In this document: in pieces, positions 1 to 8,842 of the stretch
Position numbering within the stretch: position 1 is the first letter of the stretch
How the letters are laid out: the number at the start of each line of letters is the position of its first letter
Source of the DNA: Leadbetterella byssophila DSM 17132
GTDB taxonomy: Bacteria > Bacteroidota > Bacteroidia > Cytophagales > Spirosomataceae
Assembly: GCF_000166395.1 (NCBI RefSeq)
Contig: NC_014655.1
Coordinates: forward strand, 1,860,001-1,924,000
Direction: 5' to 3'
Length of the DNA: 64,000 nt
Notes under the pieces: model-generated
Told to the model about the DNA's origin: nothing
Seen by the model: only the letters and a program-made list of their open reading frames with translations
Databases searched by the model: none
Translations under genes and position numbers: made by a program

Positions 1-228
1 CTGTGTATGCGGAGCTCCCATATCTACATCACACAGGGCCACTACATTCACAAGACCAGTTTTATCAAAATCATTGATGATCTGTTCCCCACGGTTTCCA
101 ATACCAATATGAGCTATGTTCACTTTCCCGTTAGCACCCAAAATATTGGAGTAACTACGAGCTGAAGTGGCCGCAATAGTGGCTGAAGTCAAGGCTGTGG
201 AAGCCAAAAATTTACGTCTTGAGAGCAT
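1..228 (-). CDS. Gfo/Idh/MocA-family oxidoreductase, N-terminal part, Tat-exported
   Basis: The gene runs off the left edge; only the first 76 codons are visible. The protein starts MLSRRKFLASTALTS, a twin-arginine signal (SRRKFLA) followed by a hydrophobic Ala/Thr stretch, so it is probably exported folded through Tat. After the signal comes NILGANGKVNIAHIGIGNRG, the first beta strand and glycine-rich turn of an NAD(P)-binding Rossmann fold, then VVALCDVD, the second strand with its acidic end. This combination is typical of exported Gfo/Idh/MocA dehydrogenases of Bacteroidota, often involved in sugar or glycoside oxidation. Substrate cannot be told because the catalytic domain is outside the window. 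It lies 18 bp upstream of the end of murA, on the same strand. Confidence 0.75.
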   Translation of the reverse strand, partial: MLSRRKFLASTALTSATIAATSARSYSNILGANGKVNIAHIGIGNRGEQIINDFDKTGLVNVVALCDVDMGAPHTQ

Positions 229-246
229 TTTACTTTTAGGTTAAGG

Positions 247-1551
247 TCAAATTCTAACTATTTCTGCACCTAAGGCATTCAGACGTCCGTCGATGTTCTG
301 ATAGCCTCGGTCTATTTGGTCGATATTGTCAATTATACTGGTGCCGTCAGCAGATAATGCAGCTATTAAAAGAGCTACACCGGCACGAATATCCGGAGAG
401 GTCATACGTATACCCCTTAAATTATATTCACGGTTAATTCCTATCACCGTAGCTCTATGCGGATCACAAAGTATGATCTGAGCACCCATGTCAATCAACT
501 TATCCGTAAAGAACAAGCGTGATTCAAACATCTTTTGGTGAATTAGAACAGTTCCTTTCGCTTGGATAGCTGTAACTAGAACTATAGAAATCAAGTCCGG
601 TGTAAATCCAGGCCATGGAGCATCATACACGGTGAGAATAGAGCCGTCTATGAGTCGGTTGATCTGATAGTGCTTTTGAGCAGGTACATAGATATCATCT
701 CCTCTGAATTCCATTTGGATACCTAATTTCTTAAAGACATCAGGAATAATCCCTAATTCAGGAATTCTGCAATTCTTTATGGTTATCTCAGATTCTGTCA
801 TGGCTGCTAAGCCTATGAAACTTCCTATCTCAATCATATCAGGAAGCATAGTGTGCTCACAGCCGCTTAATTCATGTACGCCTTCAATGGTCAGCAAGTT
901 TGATCCCACTCCGGTGATCTTTGCGCCCATTCTGTTCAGCATCTTACATAATTGCTGTAGATAAGGTTCACAAGCTGCATTATAGATCGTCGTAGTTCCC
1001 GGAGTTACTACAGCTGCCATGATGACATTGGCGGTTCCTGTTACGGAGATTTCTTCCATCCAAATGTATGAGCCCCTCATCTTATCACCGTCTACATGAT
1101 AGAAGGCATCATCTGAGTCATAACTAAATGTAGCTCCTAGTTTTTGAAACCCTACAAAATGGGCATCTAAGGGTCTTCTACCTATCTTATCTCCACCGGG
1201 TTTCGGTGCTCTACCCTTTCCAAATCTACCTAACATAGGACCAAGGAGCATCACTGATCCTCTAAGTTGGGCAGCTTTGTCTTTGTATTGTTCGGACTCA
1301 AAATAAGAGAAATCCACATCTGCAGCTGTAAACTCTACAGAGCCAGGACCTAACTTACGCGTTTTCACCCCCATGCTTTCCAATAGATCTATCAGCTTAT
1401 TGACATCTCTAATGTCTGGAATGTTATGAATAGTAACAGGTTCCTTCGTCAACAAAACAGCACATAAGATCTGTAATGCCTCATTCTTCGCCCCTTGAGG
1501 GATGATCTCCCCTTTTAATTTCTTTCCTCCCGTTATCTTAAATGAACCCAT
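247..1551 (-). CDS. murA: UDP-N-acetylglucosamine 1-carboxyvinyltransferase (MurA)
   Basis: MurA transfers enolpyruvate from PEP to UDP-GlcNAc, the first committed cytoplasmic step of peptidoglycan synthesis. The protein is 434 residues with the EPSP-synthase fold; the substrate-binding pair K22-N23 sits in GAKNEALQ near the N terminus. The loop that carries Cys115 in E. coli reads PGGDKIGRRPLD here, so Asp121 replaces the cysteine. That Cys-to-Asp change is known to make MurA insensitive to fosfomycin, for example in Mycobacterium tuberculosis. The frame stays open upstream for 55 more codons, but that part only mirrors the Asn/Arg-rich tail of the preceding gene in another frame. The start at MGSFKITGG fits the family and lies 1 nt after the upstream stop, suggesting translational coupling. 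Confidence 0.96.
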   Translation of the reverse strand: MGSFKITGGKKLKGEIIPQGAKNEALQILCAVLLTKEPVTIHNIPDIRDVNKLIDLLESMGVKTRKLGPGSVEFTAADVDFSYFESEQYKDKAAQLRGSVMLLGPMLGRFGKGRAPKPGGDKIGRRPLDAHFVGFQKLGATFSYDSDDAFYHVDGDKMRGSYIWMEEISVTGTANVIMAAVVTPGTTTIYNAACEPYLQQLCKMLNRMGAKITGVGSNLLTIEGVHELSGCEHTMLPDMIEIGSFIGLAAMTESEITIKNCRIPELGIIPDVFKKLGIQMEFRGDDIYVPAQKHYQINRLIDGSILTVYDAPWPGFTPDLISIVLVTAIQAKGTVLIHQKMFESRLFFTDKLIDMGAQIILCDPHRATVIGINREYNLRGIRMTSPDIRAGVALLIAALSADGTSIIDNIDQIDRGYQNIDGRLNALGAEIVRI

Positions 1552-1552
1552 A

Positions 1553-2227
1553 TCACTGCGGTCTTCTGCGGTTATTATTGTATCTGTTCTTGTTGTTATT
1601 TTGTCCGTTCTTATTGTGCTGAGAACCGTTTCTATTGTTGTTGTTGTTTCGGTGACGATTGTTGAAATTCGTTCTTTGTTTGAATGACACAGGACCGTCT
1701 TTTGGATTGGCCTCATCTACCATTCCGTTTGCCAACAAATCATCAATCTCTGGCTTAAGTTTTCCGCCCGAAAGCTCTAAGATTTGGTTCATACATACAT
1801 TCGTCTCTACGGAGTCTCTGTTCCAGCTCAAATAGAACGACTTCATCAATTTCACCAGGTAAGACACAAAAGCCTTTCTCTCCTCAAAGGTTTCCGCCAT
1901 CATGGCTTTTAAAACCAATAGTTCCAGATTTCTTCCGTAAAATTTATGCTTTAACTTACTTTGAGTATAAGGGATTTGCTTAGGTTTCTTACCCAAAATC
2001 TCTTTAGGAGGAGCAGGGAATGGACTATCTACATCAAGGTCAAAATTAGCCATGATATATAAGTCATCCCACAGTTTCTTGCTATAATCTGCACCATCTC
2101 TCATCTGAGGATGTATCTGGCGCATTAATTCTACCAAAATATGGGCGTGCTTGGTTCTCGTTTCCTTATCCGGTATGGTCACAATATGTTCAACCAGTTT
2201 CTGAACATTACTGCCATATTCTTTCAT
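1553..2227 (-). CDS. DUF4290 family protein with Asn/Arg-rich tail
   Basis: A 224-residue protein of a family found in Bacteroidota, commonly encoded next to murA; its function is not established. Residues 1-165 form a mostly helical domain (starts MKEYGSNVQKLVEHI, contains HPQMRDGADYSKKLWDDLY). Residues about 180-224 are a low-complexity tail rich in Asn, Arg and Gln (for example NNRHRNNNNNRNG), likely disordered and strongly basic, which would suit nucleic-acid or anionic polymer binding, but this is inference. It is cotranscribed with murA (1-nt gap). A promoter-like TATTTTTG lies at 2274-2281 on the same strand. Confidence 0.8.
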   Translation of the reverse strand: MKEYGSNVQKLVEHIVTIPDKETRTKHAHILVELMRQIHPQMRDGADYSKKLWDDLYIMANFDLDVDSPFPAPPKEILGKKPKQIPYTQSKLKHKFYGRNLELLVLKAMMAETFEERKAFVSYLVKLMKSFYLSWNRDSVETNVCMNQILELSGGKLKPEIDDLLANGMVDEANPKDGPVSFKQRTNFNNRHRNNNNNRNGSQHNKNGQNNNKNRYNNNRRRPQ

Positions 2228-2273
2228 CTAATGTACTTGATTTAAATTCTCCCTATAAAGGGCATGCAAAGAG

Positions 2274-2281
2274 CAAAAATA
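2274..2281 (-). promoter_or_regulatory. possible -7 element for the DUF4290-murA operon
   Basis: TATTTTTG on the minus strand matches the Bacteroidota -7 consensus TAnnTTTG and lies 47 bp before the DUF4290 start. No good -33 TTTG is seen at the usual spacing, and the region is AT-rich, so chance occurrence is possible. Confidence 0.3.
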
Positions 2282-2308
2282 AATATAAATATAGTATTTT
2301 TTTGGATA

Positions 2309-2914
2309 TTAATCAAATAAATTCAGTCCTGTATTTGCAGGAGTAAGGAATATTCTATGATCCGTAATATCAGATCTATGCTCCTCTAAAAACCGAGTGA
2401 AGTCTTTTATTCCCTGAAAGTACCTATCTAAATCCAGATCTTCCATACGGTAAACCAAATGCCTTACCTCATGAAAATCATATACCACATATTCCATGGT
2501 TTCGCACCCTAGATCCCTTAACATGTATAGATAAAGGTTTTGGAACCCTTCTTTATACCTTTCCTCTGAGAAAACTTGTGTGGTCTTTATATCTATTACC
2601 CTCCTCTCCCCTACTACATCTGCAAATCCGTACAACTGCACCTCTCCTATGGTACTTTTAACTAGGTATTGAGCTTGAAATTGAGCCGGTAATAAGGACT
2701 GAACTTCTTGGATAGCCTGGGGATCAAACTCTTCATTAGGCTCTCCTAAAACCACCTTTTCAAATCGGGTGCCTTTGTTCATTTTTGCCAACTGATCATC
2801 ACTGAAGTCCCTTACTCTATTAATTCTGTTCAACATGTTCTCCAGGGTAATGATCCCCTTCTGAAAACGCTGGAATTCATCTAATAAAGTAGGATATACC
2901 TTATACTTGACCAT
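2309..2914 (-). CDS. PD-(D/E)XK nuclease superfamily-like protein
   Basis: A 201-residue protein without a signal peptide. It shows the pattern of a RecB/Cas4-like PD-(D/E)XK nuclease core: E52 in GTRFEKVVLGE (helix motif), D99 in LYGFADVV, D108 and K110 in RRVIDIKTT (the D-x-K element), and Q125 with Y128 in FQNLYLYML (the downstream Q-x-x-x-Y-like motif). This order and spacing support metal-dependent nuclease chemistry, although the whole protein is small and has no helicase partner here. The gene ends 80 bp before DUF4290 and starts 2 bp after the stop of the GHL10 gene, so it is probably part of the same transcript. Biological role unknown. Confidence 0.6.
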   Translation of the reverse strand: MVKYKVYPTLLDEFQRFQKGIITLENMLNRINRVRDFSDDQLAKMNKGTRFEKVVLGEPNEEFDPQAIQEVQSLLPAQFQAQYLVKSTIGEVQLYGFADVVGERRVIDIKTTQVFSEERYKEGFQNLYLYMLRDLGCETMEYVVYDFHEVRHLVYRMEDLDLDRYFQGIKDFTRFLEEHRSDITDHRIFLTPANTGLNLFD

Positions 2915-2916
2915 GT

Positions 2917-4434
2917 TTATAACAATTTATGCAGTTTACTTGGCCTGCCTTCGTTCCAAAGCCTACCCAGAGCCGTTATAGCGTACTCGTAAGCCTGCTC
3001 ACTATCTGCCTGCTCGTCCCAATAGACTTTCTCTTGCTTATTCCTAACCACGGCCAAAATATTTCTTGGATCATCTAAGGTCCTCTTATCTCCTCGTTTG
3101 TACCGGTAGATAACAAAACTCCTTACATATTCTTCATATTCCACGGGAATCTTCCAGGATATTTTTACCGTTCCGCTACCCGTTCTTGTAAGTTCTGAAA
3201 TCTCTGGTCTGGGAAGGGGATCTGCCGGCTTCCAATCCATCACAGGTGGGAGTGCAGGGTATCTGTAATATCTCTTGAGCGAATCATTCAATCTATGGGA
3301 GGTAGGCATCAAGGATTTGGAACTATAAAATACAGAACCGCTAACTCCTTCTAGCGCTGTATTCTTTCTGACTTGCTGCATCACCTGCCCGGCACCAGCC
3401 CAGTCCTTTTGGTTCTCACCTATTCTGTAACTACCAATTCCTACATATAAATGCCCTTTCCCTTTGTTTTTAACCCACCATTCTACCATAGGAAGGTAAG
3501 GCACTGTTTTGTGCGAGAAAGAAAAATACACTTGAGGTAAGGTATAATCTACCCATCCTTCCCTTGCCCACAACCTGGAATCCGCATAGAGATCATCATA
3601 GGAACTTAAAGCTCCGCTTGTTCTGGATCCTTCGGGATCTCTGTCTTTGCTTCTCCAAACAGCAAAAGGACTGATCCCAAACTTGACCTGTGGCTTCTCT
3701 TTCTTGATCGCTTCAGAAATATCGCGTATCAGTCGGTTCACATTATCCCTCCTCCAGTCTTCGATTCGAGTAAAGGCATACCCGTACTTTTTATACGTAT
3801 ATACATCATTTATCTTATGTCCAGGACTAGGGTATGGATAAAAATAGTCATCAAAATGAATTCCGTCCACATCGTAATTCTTCACCAAGTTCACCACCAC
3901 ATCCACTATGTACTTTCTCACTTCGGGAAGTCCGAAGTTATACACTTTATAGCCGCTATAATGTAGGAACCATTCCGGGCGCGTCTTTGTGATATGATCT
4001 GATGCTATTGACTTTGCAGAAGAATGTGTACCCCTATTGAGATTAAGCCAGGCATGAAACTCCATATTCCTTTCATGCGCATGTTCTATCATGAAATTCA
4101 GAGGATCATAGTAAGGCGAGGGCGCTTTTCCTTGTGTCCCGGTTAACCATTCAGACCAGGGTTCAGGACTGATAGCGTAAAAGGCATCAGAAGCTGCTCT
4201 CACTTGCACAAAAACGGCATTGATACCTAATTTTTGATGATTATCCAGGATATTTTTGATCTCTTCTTGTTGTCTGGAAGAACTCAAACCCTTTTGTGAA
4301 GGCCAGTCGATATTAGCTACGGATGCTATCCAAACACCTCGGAATTCTCTCTTAGGAATAGGAGCTGGCTCAGATGACTTAAATGAACTGTGTAAAAAGA
4401 GGAAAGTGAGACTCAGCAATCCTTTAAATTTCAT
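2917..4434 (-). CDS. GHL10 / DUF187 family glycosyl hydrolase-like protein, secreted
   Basis: The frame is open from 4500, but the start chosen at 4434 gives a proper signal peptide (MKFKGLLSLTFLFLHSSFKSS), 505 residues in total. The domain beginning at REFRGVWIASVANIDWP is typical of the GHL10 family (DUF187, YngK-like), a TIM-barrel group related to glycoside hydrolases. Conserved features include NAVFVQVRAASDAFY, EFHAWLNLNRG and DGIHFDDYFYPYP, the last with an acidic pair suited to catalysis. The C-terminal ~90 residues (from PRPEISELTRTG) look like a fibronectin type III domain. It probably cleaves a periplasmic or extracellular glycan, possibly peptidoglycan-related, but the substrate cannot be read from the sequence. 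The gene is divergent from lysS. Confidence 0.8.
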   Translation of the reverse strand: MKFKGLLSLTFLFLHSSFKSSEPAPIPKREFRGVWIASVANIDWPSQKGLSSSRQQEEIKNILDNHQKLGINAVFVQVRAASDAFYAISPEPWSEWLTGTQGKAPSPYYDPLNFMIEHAHERNMEFHAWLNLNRGTHSSAKSIASDHITKTRPEWFLHYSGYKVYNFGLPEVRKYIVDVVVNLVKNYDVDGIHFDDYFYPYPSPGHKINDVYTYKKYGYAFTRIEDWRRDNVNRLIRDISEAIKKEKPQVKFGISPFAVWRSKDRDPEGSRTSGALSSYDDLYADSRLWAREGWVDYTLPQVYFSFSHKTVPYLPMVEWWVKNKGKGHLYVGIGSYRIGENQKDWAGAGQVMQQVRKNTALEGVSGSVFYSSKSLMPTSHRLNDSLKRYYRYPALPPVMDWKPADPLPRPEISELTRTGSGTVKISWKIPVEYEEYVRSFVIYRYKRGDKRTLDDPRNILAVVRNKQEKVYWDEQADSEQAYEYAITALGRLWNEGRPSKLHKLL

Positions 4435-4540
4435 CCTATAACGGGTTTTTACGAATTCAAATATCGGAAGAGATTGACCTTTTCCATATATATCTATCAA
4501 TTTTCACGTAGAAATCTGAGCTTTAACCAGTAAATTCCAC

Positions 4541-4548
4541 TAATTTTG
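4541..4548 (+). promoter_or_regulatory. lysS -7 promoter element
   Basis: TAATTTTG fits the Bacteroidota -7 consensus TAnnTTTG and ends 22 bp before the lysS ATG, implying a very short leader. The -33 region is poor: no TTTG at the expected place. Confidence 0.4.
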
Positions 4549-4570
4549 CAGCGAAAATGAATATTTACGG

Positions 4571-6274
4571 ATGCATTTGAGCGAACAGGAAGTATTAAGA
4601 AGACAAAAGCGTGAGGAGCTGATGGCTATGGGCATAGATCCCTACCCCGCAGAAGGATATACCACGAATACCAACATCAGAGATATTCTGATGCACTGGA
4701 AGCACAATAAATTTGATTTTAAGGATGTAAGTGTAGCCGGGAGACTGATGAGTTTCCGTATTATGGGTTCGGCCTCCTTTGCAGAACTTCAAGATGAAAC
4801 CGGTAGAATTCAGATCTATATCAGAAGAGATGATATCTGCCCGGATGAGGACAAGACTTTGTATAATACGGTCTTCAAGAAGTTACTGGATATAGGTGAC
4901 ATCATTGGAATCAATGGATATTGTTTTGAGACTCAAACCGGCGAGATCTCCATTCACGTACGTTCTTTCAAACTACTTTCGAAAAGCTTAAAGCCACTTC
5001 CTGTAGTTAAGCGCGACGAACAGGGTAATGTATATGACGGATTCACCGATCCTGAACAAAGGTTCCGTCAGCGTTACGTTGACTTGATCGTTAATCCGGA
5101 AAACAGAGAGATCTTTATCAAAAGGGCTACGATCATCCGTACCATGCGTCAGATATTCGACAATAAGGGTTGGTTAGAAGTAGAAACTCCCATTCTGCAA
5201 TCCATCCATGGAGGTGCGGCCGCCAGACCTTTCGTGACCCATCACAATACATTGGATATTCCATTGTACTTAAGAATAGCTAATGAACTCTATTTGAAAC
5301 GCCTTATTGTAGGTGGATTTGATGGAGTTTATGAGTTTGGGAAAATGTTCCGCAATGAGGGCATGGACCGTACGCATAATCCTGAGTTTACGGCATTAGA
5401 ATTCTATGTAGCTTATAAAGATTATCATTGGATGATGGAGTTCACAGAAGAACTTCTGGAAAAAGTAGCTCTAGCCGTAAATGAAGATACGAAATTCACT
5501 TTTGGTGAAAATGTAATCGACTTCCAAGGTCCTTATGCGAAATTGTCCATCATTGAAGCCATAGAAAAATATACAGGAGTTAATGTTGATACTGCTTCAG
5601 AAGAAGAACTCCGATTGAAGTGTAAGGAATGGGGTATTGAGATCGATGACACTATGGGTAAAGCCAAACTGATCGATGAGATCTTTGGTGAAAAAGTGGA
5701 AGAACACTTGATCCAACCTACCTTTATCATTGACTACCCTGTAGAGATGTCACCTCTTACGAAGAAGCACAGATCTAAACCGGGGCTAGTAGAGCGTTTC
5801 GAATTATTTGTAAATGGTAAAGAAATTGCTAACGCCTATTCTGAATTAAATGATCCTCTAGATCAAAGAGAACGTTTCGAAGAACAATTACGTCTGGCTG
5901 AGCGTGGAGATGAAGAAGCCATGGCACTAGATGAAGACTTCATCAGAGCTTTAGAATACGGAATGCCACCTACAGCAGGTATAGGTATCGGAATAGATCG
6001 CTTGACCATGCTTTTGACAAACAATGCTAGCATTCAAGAGGTACTCTTCTTCCCGCAGATGCGTCCGGAGAAGAAATTGCCACCGCTCAGTGAAGAAGGG
6101 AAAGGGGTTCTGGATTTACTTCAAGCGTCCGTTTCTATGCCTTTAGAAGAATTAAAAAATCAAGCAGGGTTAAGTAATAAGAAGTGGGACAGCGCCATAA
6201 AAGAACTGACCCGAAATGGATTAGCCAAAGTAGAAAAAATAGATGATAACCTCACGGTTCATTTACTATCTTGA
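4571..6274 (+). CDS. lysS: lysyl-tRNA synthetase, class II
   Basis: Attaches lysine to tRNA-Lys. The N-terminal OB-fold anticodon-binding domain covers about residues 50-160 ([21 protein letters not shown]); the class II catalytic core follows with motif 1 around [11 protein letters not shown], motif 2 in [15 protein letters not shown] and motif 3 in [13 protein letters not shown]. At 567 residues it is longer than the ~505-residue E. coli enzyme: residues about 503-567 after PQMRPEKK form an extra C-terminal piece ([30 protein letters not shown]... pattern) that looks like a small winged-helix domain. Such an extension is also seen in other Bacteroidota LysRS. The gene is monocistronic, ending at a clear terminator. 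Confidence 0.97.
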   Translation: MHLSEQEVLRRQKREELMAMGIDPYPAEGYTTNTNIRDILMHWKHNKFDFKDVSVAGRLMSFRIMGSASFAELQDETGRIQIYIRRDDICPDEDKTLYNTVFKKLLDIGDIIGINGYCFETQTGEISIHVRSFKLLSKSLKPLPVVKRDEQGNVYDGFTDPEQRFRQRYVDLIVNPENREIFIKRATIIRTMRQIFDNKGWLEVETPILQSIHGGAAARPFVTHHNTLDIPLYLRIANELYLKRLIVGGFDGVYEFGKMFRNEGMDRTHNPEFTALEFYVAYKDYHWMMEFTEELLEKVALAVNEDTKFTFGENVIDFQGPYAKLSIIEAIEKYTGVNVDTASEEELRLKCKEWGIEIDDTMGKAKLIDEIFGEKVEEHLIQPTFIIDYPVEMSPLTKKHRSKPGLVERFELFVNGKEIANAYSELNDPLDQRERFEEQLRLAERGDEEAMALDEDFIRALEYGMPPTAGIGIGIDRLTMLLTNNASIQEVLFFPQMRPEKKLPPLSEEGKGVLDLLQASVSMPLEELKNQAGLSNKKWDSAIKELTRNGLAKVEKIDDNLTVHLLS

Positions 6275-6280
6275 TATGTA

Positions 6281-6310
6281 GCCAGGTCTTTAGCACCTGG
6301 CTTTTTTTTG
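6281..6310 (+). terminator. lysS intrinsic terminator
   Basis: Perfect 7-bp stem GCCAGGT / ACCTGGC with a 7-nt loop, followed directly by eight T residues, 7 bp after the lysS stop codon. Confidence 0.93.
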
Positions 6311-6333
6311 TCCTAAAGCATGCAGATTTTATC

Positions 6334-6346
6334 CTACTAAATCTAT
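6334..6346 (+). promoter_or_regulatory. CTACTAAATCTAT motif before the hydroxyproline operon
   Basis: This 13-mer is matched at 12 of 13 positions by the motif at 27284-27296 in front of the sulfite reductase gene. It lies about 60 bp upstream of the presumed -7 element of the hydroxyproline operon. It may be an operator, but it lacks the TAGACTTA half that the two sulfur-gene sites share. Confidence 0.25.
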
Positions 6347-6386
6347 GTGATAAAATATGTGTGGTTTTGATTAATTTACGGTGCAG

Positions 6387-6413
6387 TTTGAACTGTTTGT
6401 ACTCCTAATTTTG
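6387..6413 (+). promoter_or_regulatory. promoter of the hydroxyproline operon
   Basis: TAATTTTG at 6406-6413 matches the -7 consensus; TTTG at 6387-6390 could be the -33 element, though the 15-bp spacing is shorter than usual. The start codon is 49 bp downstream. Confidence 0.4.
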
Positions 6414-6461
6414 AGATTCCAATTTTTAAGACTTTTTTTTGAATTTATAAACTAGAAATTA

Positions 6462-7382
6462 ATGAGTAATTCAGTACTTTGGCACGGGGTTTATCCTGCT
6501 CTTTTGACTCCATTCACTCAAAACGAGGAGATCGATTTTGATATGTTTAAGAAGAACCTTAAGGTTCAAATCGAAGCCGGAGTATCAGGCGTTATTCTAG
6601 CTGGTACCTTGGGTGAGGCTAGTACTTTAACAGCTGAAGAAAAATTTGACTTACTTAAAGCAGCTTTAAGTACTGTACCTGAGGGATTCCCTGTAATCCT
6701 GAACATTGCAGAGCAAGCTACTAAAGTAGCTGTTGAGATAGCCGTAAAAGCTAAAGAACTAGGAGCTACAGGACTGATGTTACTTCCTCCTATGCGTTAC
6801 AAAGCTGCTGATGAAGAGGTAGTAGCGTATTTTACAACTGTTGCAAGTGCCACAGATCTTCCTATCTTGATCTATAACAACCCGGTAGACTACGGTATTA
6901 AGGTTACCTTAGATATGTTTGCTGAGTTAGAAAAATATCCTACTATTCAAGCGGTTAAGGAATCTACTCGTGACTTGACAAACGTAACGCGTATGATCAA
7001 CCGCTTCGGAGATCGTTTCAAGATCTTAGGTGGTGTGGACACTATCTCTCTTGAAACTCAATTAGTAGGTGCAGTAGGATCAGTAGCCGGATTAGTGGAC
7101 GCTTTCCCTGCTGAAACCGTAGCAATTTATAAATTAGCTCAAGTGGGTAGATTAGAGGAAGCCTTAAAGATCTACCGTTGGTTTATGCCATTATTGGAAT
7201 TGGATATCCATCCAAAACTGGTTCAATACATCAAATTAGCTGCTACGGCTGAAGGATTAAGCAACGAGTACGTTAGAGCTCCAAGATTGACCTTAGTAGG
7301 AGAAGAGAGAGAGAGAATTTTAAAGATTATTGAAGACGCGAGAGCTACTCGCCCTACTTTACCAGATTACAAAAACTTATAA
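6462..7382 (+). CDS. DapA-family lyase, probable pyrroline-4-hydroxy-2-carboxylate deaminase
   Basis: A 306-residue member of the dihydrodipicolinate synthase / N-acetylneuraminate lyase family. The Schiff-base lysine is K166 (IQAVKESTR), the catalytic tyrosine Y138 (LIYNNPVDYG), and the carboxylate-binding loop is GTLGEAST at 49-56. Alone it could be any DapA-type aldolase. Its position as first gene before a semialdehyde dehydrogenase, a 4-hydroxyproline 2-epimerase and an FAD amino-acid dehydrogenase makes the deaminase of the hydroxyproline pathway (LhpC type) by far the best reading: it converts 1-pyrroline-4-hydroxy-2-carboxylate to 2-oxoglutarate semialdehyde plus ammonia. Cytoplasmic. 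The next gene starts 2 bp after its stop. Confidence 0.88.
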   Translation: MSNSVLWHGVYPALLTPFTQNEEIDFDMFKKNLKVQIEAGVSGVILAGTLGEASTLTAEEKFDLLKAALSTVPEGFPVILNIAEQATKVAVEIAVKAKELGATGLMLLPPMRYKAADEEVVAYFTTVASATDLPILIYNNPVDYGIKVTLDMFAELEKYPTIQAVKESTRDLTNVTRMINRFGDRFKILGGVDTISLETQLVGAVGSVAGLVDAFPAETVAIYKLAQVGRLEEALKIYRWFMPLLELDIHPKLVQYIKLAATAEGLSNEYVRAPRLTLVGEERERILKIIEDARATRPTLPDYKNL

Positions 7383-7384
7383 TA

Positions 7385-8842
7385 ATGAGGGAAGAAATTA
7401 ATCAGCTCGTCACTCAGGCGCATGAAGCCTACCTGTCTTTGCGTAAGACTACTTTCAAGCAAAGAGCAGAGTTGATGAACCTGATCGCTGACGAAATCGA
7501 AGCACTAGGTGAGGAACTAATTCAAACAGCTCACGAAGAAACCCACCTGCCGGTGGCAAGATTGACAGGAGAGAAAGGTCGTACCATCTTCCAATGGAGA
7601 AGTTATGGAGCGGCCCTGGCAGCAGGAACAGTTTTAGATGTGCGGATTGACACAGCACTTCCTGAGCGGACTCCCGCTCGTCCAGACATTCGGAAAACCT
7701 ACGTGGGCTTAGGCCCCGTAGTGGTTTTCGGGGCAAGCAATTTCCCGTTTGCCTTTTCTACAGCAGGTGGAGATACCGCCTCAGCTATTGCAGCGGGATG
7801 TTCTGTTATCGTAAAAGGCCATGATGCGCATAAGAAGACTGCCCAAATCATGGGAGATGCCATTACCCGTGCCATCCAGAAAGCTGGATACCATGCAGGT
7901 ACCTTTGCCCAAGTTTTCCCCACCAACAGACAAGCTTCTCAAGAGTTAGTGAAACACCCTCTCGTGAAAGCCGTAGGATTTACCGGTTCCTATGCAGGAG
8001 GAAAAGCTCTATTTGATATTGCTAACCAAAGACCTGAACCTATCCCGGTATTCTCTGAAATGGGTAGCGTTAACCCTGTCTTTGTACTTCCTGAAAAGAT
8101 GAAGAATTCTCCAGTGGAAGTGGCTCAGCAATACATCGCTTCCCTGACTTTAGGTGTAGGTCAATTCTGTACTAATCCGGGAATTCTGGTAGTTCCTGCA
8201 GGACAACAAGACTTCCAAAAAGCATTAGTAGAGGCGGCAGCACAAGTGGCTCCATGCAAAATGCTTCATGAAGGAATTGCGGCGTCCTATGTACAAAACA
8301 TGAATACCTTAACTGCTCAGGAAAACGTAGAAATCCTTCACTCTGCGTCTAGTACAGAAAAAGGTGTGGGAGCTGCTGCTTTAGCCTTTACCACAGCAGA
8401 AACCTTCTTAGCGAACCAAGCCCTTCAAGAAGAGGTATTTGGCCCATTTGGATTAGTAGTTGCCTATTCTAACCCTAAACAATTGGAGGAAATAGCGCAG
8501 AAGATTCATGGTCAATTAACCTGCACCGTGCTTGGCGAAGAAGCTGAAATTGCTCAATACGAAGATTTAATCCTATACATCACCGATAAATGTGGTAGAA
8601 TCTTATTTAACGGATTCCCTACTGGAGTAGAAGTAGTAAGTTCTATGCATCATGGAGGACCATTCCCTGCATGTACTGACTCTCGCTTCACGTCAGTGGG
8701 ACCAGACTCTATCCGTAGATTTGCCCGTCCGGTGAGTTATCAAAATGTTCCGGATGCTTATCTTCCGGCAGAACTTAAAAACGCAAATCCACTAGGACTT
8801 TACCGTTTAGTGGATGGAAAAATAACCCAAGAAGCCTTATGA
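7385..8842 (+). CDS. aldehyde dehydrogenase, probable 2-oxoglutarate semialdehyde dehydrogenase
   Basis: A 485-residue NAD(P)-dependent aldehyde dehydrogenase. Visible active-site parts: N119 in GASNFPFAF, E225 in FSEMGSVNP and the nucleophile C262 in GVGQFCTNPG. The FSEMGSVNP variant in place of the commoner ELGG is characteristic of the 2-oxoglutarate semialdehyde dehydrogenase subgroup. In this operon it would oxidise the semialdehyde made by the upstream deaminase to 2-oxoglutarate, feeding the TCA cycle. It overlaps the following epimerase gene by 4 nt (ATGA), indicating translational coupling. Confidence 0.9.
   Translation: MREEINQLVTQAHEAYLSLRKTTFKQRAELMNLIADEIEALGEELIQTAHEETHLPVARLTGEKGRTIFQWRSYGAALAAGTVLDVRIDTALPERTPARPDIRKTYVGLGPVVVFGASNFPFAFSTAGGDTASAIAAGCSVIVKGHDAHKKTAQIMGDAITRAIQKAGYHAGTFAQVFPTNRQASQELVKHPLVKAVGFTGSYAGGKALFDIANQRPEPIPVFSEMGSVNPVFVLPEKMKNSPVEVAQQYIASLTLGVGQFCTNPGILVVPAGQQDFQKALVEAAAQVAPCKMLHEGIAASYVQNMNTLTAQENVEILHSASSTEKGVGAAALAFTTAETFLANQALQEEVFGPFGLVVAYSNPKQLEEIAQKIHGQLTCTVLGEEAEIAQYEDLILYITDKCGRILFNGFPTGVEVVSSMHHGGPFPACTDSRFTSVGPDSIRRFARPVSYQNVPDAYLPAELKNANPLGLYRLVDGKITQEAL

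Noticed and set aside
1552-1716. N-terminal extension of murA by 55 codons
   Set aside because: The Thr/Ile-rich sequence is the antiphase reading of the Asn/Arg-rich tail of the DUF4290 gene and has no counterpart in MurA.
2309-2914. Cas4 nuclease
   Set aside because: The PD-(D/E)XK core is there, but the four iron-sulfur cysteines of Cas4 are not, and no CRISPR elements are present.
4557-4580. Seven-codon ORF overlapping the lysS start
   Set aside because: It is too short to judge and has no amino-acid repetition typical of a leader peptide; probably chance.
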